Below, one piece after another: positions 7,931 through 9,649 of a stretch of DNA of 9,649 bases (position 1 is the first letter of the stretch; the number at the start of each line of letters is the position of its first letter). The notes beneath the pieces were generated by a model. The model ran no database searches. It saw nothing but the letters and a program-made list of their open reading frames with translations, and was not told the DNA's origin. The position numbers and the translations under genes were made by a program. Source of the DNA: an uncultured Collinsella sp. (GTDB lineage Bacteria; Actinomycetota; Coriobacteriia; Coriobacteriales; Coriobacteriaceae). Location of the stretch: assembly GCA_937981515.1 (NCBI GenBank), contig CALJNY010000056.1, forward strand, positions 1-9,649. Direction: 5' to 3'.

Positions 7931-9079
7931 TTAATCGAGGATGTCGTCGAGGGCACTCTTGATACGGTCGGTCACCGACTTCTTACCGGAGGCGACGTCA
8001 TCGCCCATCTCGTCGGCAAAGGCGCGAAGCAGTTCGCGCTGCTTATTGGAGAGATTGGTGGGGACGACCACGCGCAGCTGCACGATCAGACGACCGCGCG
8101 AACCGCCACCGCCAATACGCGGCATGCCGTAATTGTTGACGCTCACGGTGTCACCGTACTGTGTGCCGGCGGGAACCGTAACCTTGACGACCTCGTCAGG
8201 CATAATGCCCTCGACCTCAATCTCGCAACCGAGCGTGGCCTGTGCAATCGAGATATCGCTCACCAGATACAGGTCATCGCCATTACGCTTAAAACGCTCG
8301 TGGTCGGCGACACGCACGTTGACGATCAGGTCGCCCGACGGCTCGCCACGAAGGCCGGCCTCGCCAAAACCACTCACGCGCAGCTGGCGACCGATCGAAA
8401 CACCGGCGGGAATATCGATGTCAATTTTTTCGTGAGAAGGCGTGCGGCCCTGGCCATCACAGGTCTCGCAGGGATGATCGATGACCGTGCCTTCGCCGTG
8501 GCAGTCGGGACAGGGCGAAGAGGACTGAACCTGGCCCAGGAAAGAACGCTGGACCGTCGTCACATAACCTGTGCCGTGACAGCGGCTGCACTGCTTTTCG
8601 GTCGCGCCCTCGGCCTTGCCGGTACCATTGCAGTCCTCGCATGGGGCAAGACGGTCGTAGCTGATCGTCTTTTTGCAGCCGAGCGCCGCCTCCTCGAGCG
8701 TCACCGAAAGGGAGATGGCCATATCGCGACCGCGACGGCGCTCGCGACGGCTGCGAGCGCCACCACCGGCGCCACCGCCAAAGAACGACGAGAACAGGTC
8801 GTCCATGCCCATGCCACCAAAGATATCGTTGATGTCGACATAGCCAGAGCCACCGGGGCCGTCCGCGGTGCCGTAACGGTCGTAGTTAGCACGCTTCTGC
8901 TCGTCGGAAAGAACGGAGTAGGCCTCGTTGAGCTCTTTGAACTTGGCCTCGGCCTCGGGGTCGTCCGAAACATCCGGGTGTACCGTACGGGCTTTCTTTT
9001 GAAACGCGCGCTTAATCGTCCGCGCGTCGGCATCCTTGTCAACGCCAAGTACCTCGTAGTAATCCCTATTTTCCGACAC
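7931..9079 (-). CDS. dnaJ: Molecular chaperone DnaJ (Hsp40, type I)
   Basis: This 382-residue co-chaperone stimulates DnaK ATPase and delivers unfolded substrates. The J domain (about 5-70) has the catalytic HPD at 34-36. A Gly/Phe region with GGM and FFGGGAGGG lies at about 74-110. The zinc-binding domain has four repeats, CEDCNGTG (147), CSRCHGTG (164), CPDCHGEG (190) and CETCDGQG (204). Two substrate-binding domains follow, ending in the usual NLSNKQRELLRAF segment. The chosen start is GTG at 9079, which begins right at the J domain and has GGAAGGA with AAGGA seven bases upstream. An ATG at 9145 would add 22 residues without J-domain character. The gene stands nine bases before mtaB. Linkage to mtaB, phoH and ybeY resembles the second, HrcA-linked DnaJ copy of actinobacteria, so a second dnaJ in a dnaK operon elsewhere is likely but cannot be seen here. 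Confidence 0.97.
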   Translation of the reverse strand: MSENRDYYEVLGVDKDADARTIKRAFQKKARTVHPDVSDDPEAEAKFKELNEAYSVLSDEQKRANYDRYGTADGPGGSGYVDINDIFGGMGMDDLFSSFFGGGAGGGARSRRERRRGRDMAISLSVTLEEAALGCKKTISYDRLAPCEDCNGTGKAEGATEKQCSRCHGTGYVTTVQRSFLGQVQSSSPCPDCHGEGTVIDHPCETCDGQGRTPSHEKIDIDIPAGVSIGRQLRVSGFGEAGLRGEPSGDLIVNVRVADHERFKRNGDDLYLVSDISIAQATLGCEIEVEGIMPDEVVKVTVPAGTQYGDTVSVNNYGMPRIGGGGSRGRLIVQLRVVVPTNLSNKQRELLRAFADEMGDDVASGKKSVTDRIKSALDDILD

Positions 9080-9100
9080 GACCGAATCCTTCCAACTTTC

Positions 9101-9129
9101 ATTATTGTCACAGTGCGTCCTATACCCAA
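9101..9129 (-). promoter_or_regulatory. Possible sigma-70-type promoter for dnaJ
   Basis: On the minus strand, AATAAT (9106-9101, five of six matches to TATAAT) lies 17 bases downstream of TTGGGT (9129-9124, three of six matches to TTGACA). Transcription would start near 9095-9092, giving a dnaJ leader of about 15 bases that still contains the ribosome site. I see neither a CIRCE inverted repeat (TTAGCACTC-N9-GAGTGCTAA) nor a HAIR element in the 81-base gap, so heat-shock repressor control at this site is not supported. Confidence 0.35.
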
Positions 9130-9160
9130 GCTGGGCCGGGCGCAAACAGAGGGTTTGATG

Positions 9161-9649
9161 TTATTGCATTCCGTACGGCGAAAGCACGGCCCGCTGCGAG
9201 CAGCTCGCGAACCAAACCGACACGAGCGCGAACATAAAACCGTTGGCAAATCCATTGGCAAACTGCATCGCGCCGCGCTTCCACCACAGCAGACTGCGAT
9301 GAAGCACACCGTCCGACAGCACCATGAACAAGCCCATGGCAAACTGAATGAAGCACATCATGGCAAAGGCGGAAAACACGCCCGAGATGGCCGACAGCAC
9401 CAAAAACGGGGCGATGATACCCATGAGATAGAAGCCGGTGCGAGCCTTACCCTCCAGGCGCTCGGCCTCAACGTGCGCACGACCGACCAGGTCACCGCCC
9501 GAAGCGCCGTTCGTGCCGGCGTGGCCCATGTTGGGGATGCGCACCTCGTCGCCATCATGCGTGCCGGCGGGAAACTCAATCGTCTGTTCGGAGGTCACAC
9601 GGATACGGCCGCTGCCACCGCAATCGGGGCACGGGTCGGCAACGACCTT
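9161..9649 (-). CDS. DnaJ-related protein with membrane-anchored C terminus (5' part outside window)
   Basis: The reading frame is open from the right edge of the window to a TAA at 9161, so the N terminus is missing; 162 residues are visible. They begin with the last zinc repeat of a DnaJ-type cysteine-rich domain, CPDCGGSGR (visible 7-15). Part of a DnaJ C-terminal domain I follows: IEFPAGTHDGDEVRI, GHAG and GGDLVGRAHV, residues 24-60. Canonical DnaJ would then continue into the segment before domain II, but here the fold stops. Three probable membrane helices follow at about 71-93, 94-116 and 129-150, with a basic Trp-rich loop (HRSLLWWKRG) between the second and third and a short ANGF repeat. 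The end SPYGMQ is probably exposed. It is therefore a shortened DnaJ paralogue tethered to the membrane, directly before a canonical dnaJ. Whether it retains a J domain with HPD lies outside the window. No named family is assigned. Confidence 0.8.
   Translation of the reverse strand, partial: KVVADPCPDCGGSGRIRVTSEQTIEFPAGTHDGDEVRIPNMGHAGTNGASGGDLVGRAHVEAERLEGKARTGFYLMGIIAPFLVLSAISGVFSAFAMMCFIQFAMGLFMVLSDGVLHRSLLWWKRGAMQFANGFANGFMFALVSVWFASCSQRAVLSPYGMQ

Noticed and set aside
9080..9145. Longer dnaJ starting at 9145
   Set aside because: The added 22 residues lack J-domain features; the GTG at 9079 has a well-placed ribosome site and starts directly at the J domain.
9080..9160. CIRCE or HAIR heat-shock operator before dnaJ
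   Set aside because: GCACT and CTTGGGT fragments occur but no matching second half at the right spacing.

Overview
The window is a tightly packed, single-direction run of housekeeping genes, all on the minus strand and so read from right to left. The base composition is high in GC. Start codons are mixed (ATG, GTG and TTG), and nearly all have good Shine-Dalgarno sites. The gene order dnaJ - mtaB - phoH - ybeY - dgkA - era - recO - rpsO - pnp, together with the sequence character, suggests a high-GC Gram-positive bacterium. My best guess is a Coriobacteriia member such as Collinsella, but this is inference from gene order and style and was not tested by any search.

Layout in the direction of transcription. 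At the right edge (9649 to 9161) is the 3' part of a DnaJ-related protein. It has a zinc-finger CxxCxGxG repeat and a shortened substrate-binding domain, then about three membrane helices. An 81-base gap with a possible promoter separates it from a complete dnaJ (9079-7931). Next comes a compact operon: mtaB (tRNA methylthiotransferase), phoH (ATPase), ybeY (rRNA-maturation RNase), dgkA (undecaprenol/diacylglycerol kinase), era (ribosome-assembly GTPase) and recO (DNA repair). Gaps here are 9-12 bases, apart from overlaps of 20 bases (mtaB/phoH) and 4 bases (phoH/ybeY). After recO a 138-base leader region precedes rpsO (S15), which ends in a strong intrinsic terminator. Then follow a hairpin-rich leader, pnp (PNPase), and a second strong terminator at 55-86. 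Bases 1-54 hold nothing I can identify, and no gap exceeds 300 bases.

How the genes fit together: YbeY, Era, S15 and PNPase all act on 16S rRNA maturation, small-subunit assembly or RNA turnover. MtaB modifies tRNA, DnaJ folds proteins, DgkA recycles lipid carriers for the envelope, and RecO loads RecA. No mobile element, CRISPR array, tRNA/rRNA gene or defence system is visible. The points that stand out are the membrane-anchored DnaJ-like protein, an acidic N-terminal extension on Era, and stable RNA hairpins placed next to the start sites of recO, ybeY, rpsO and pnp.
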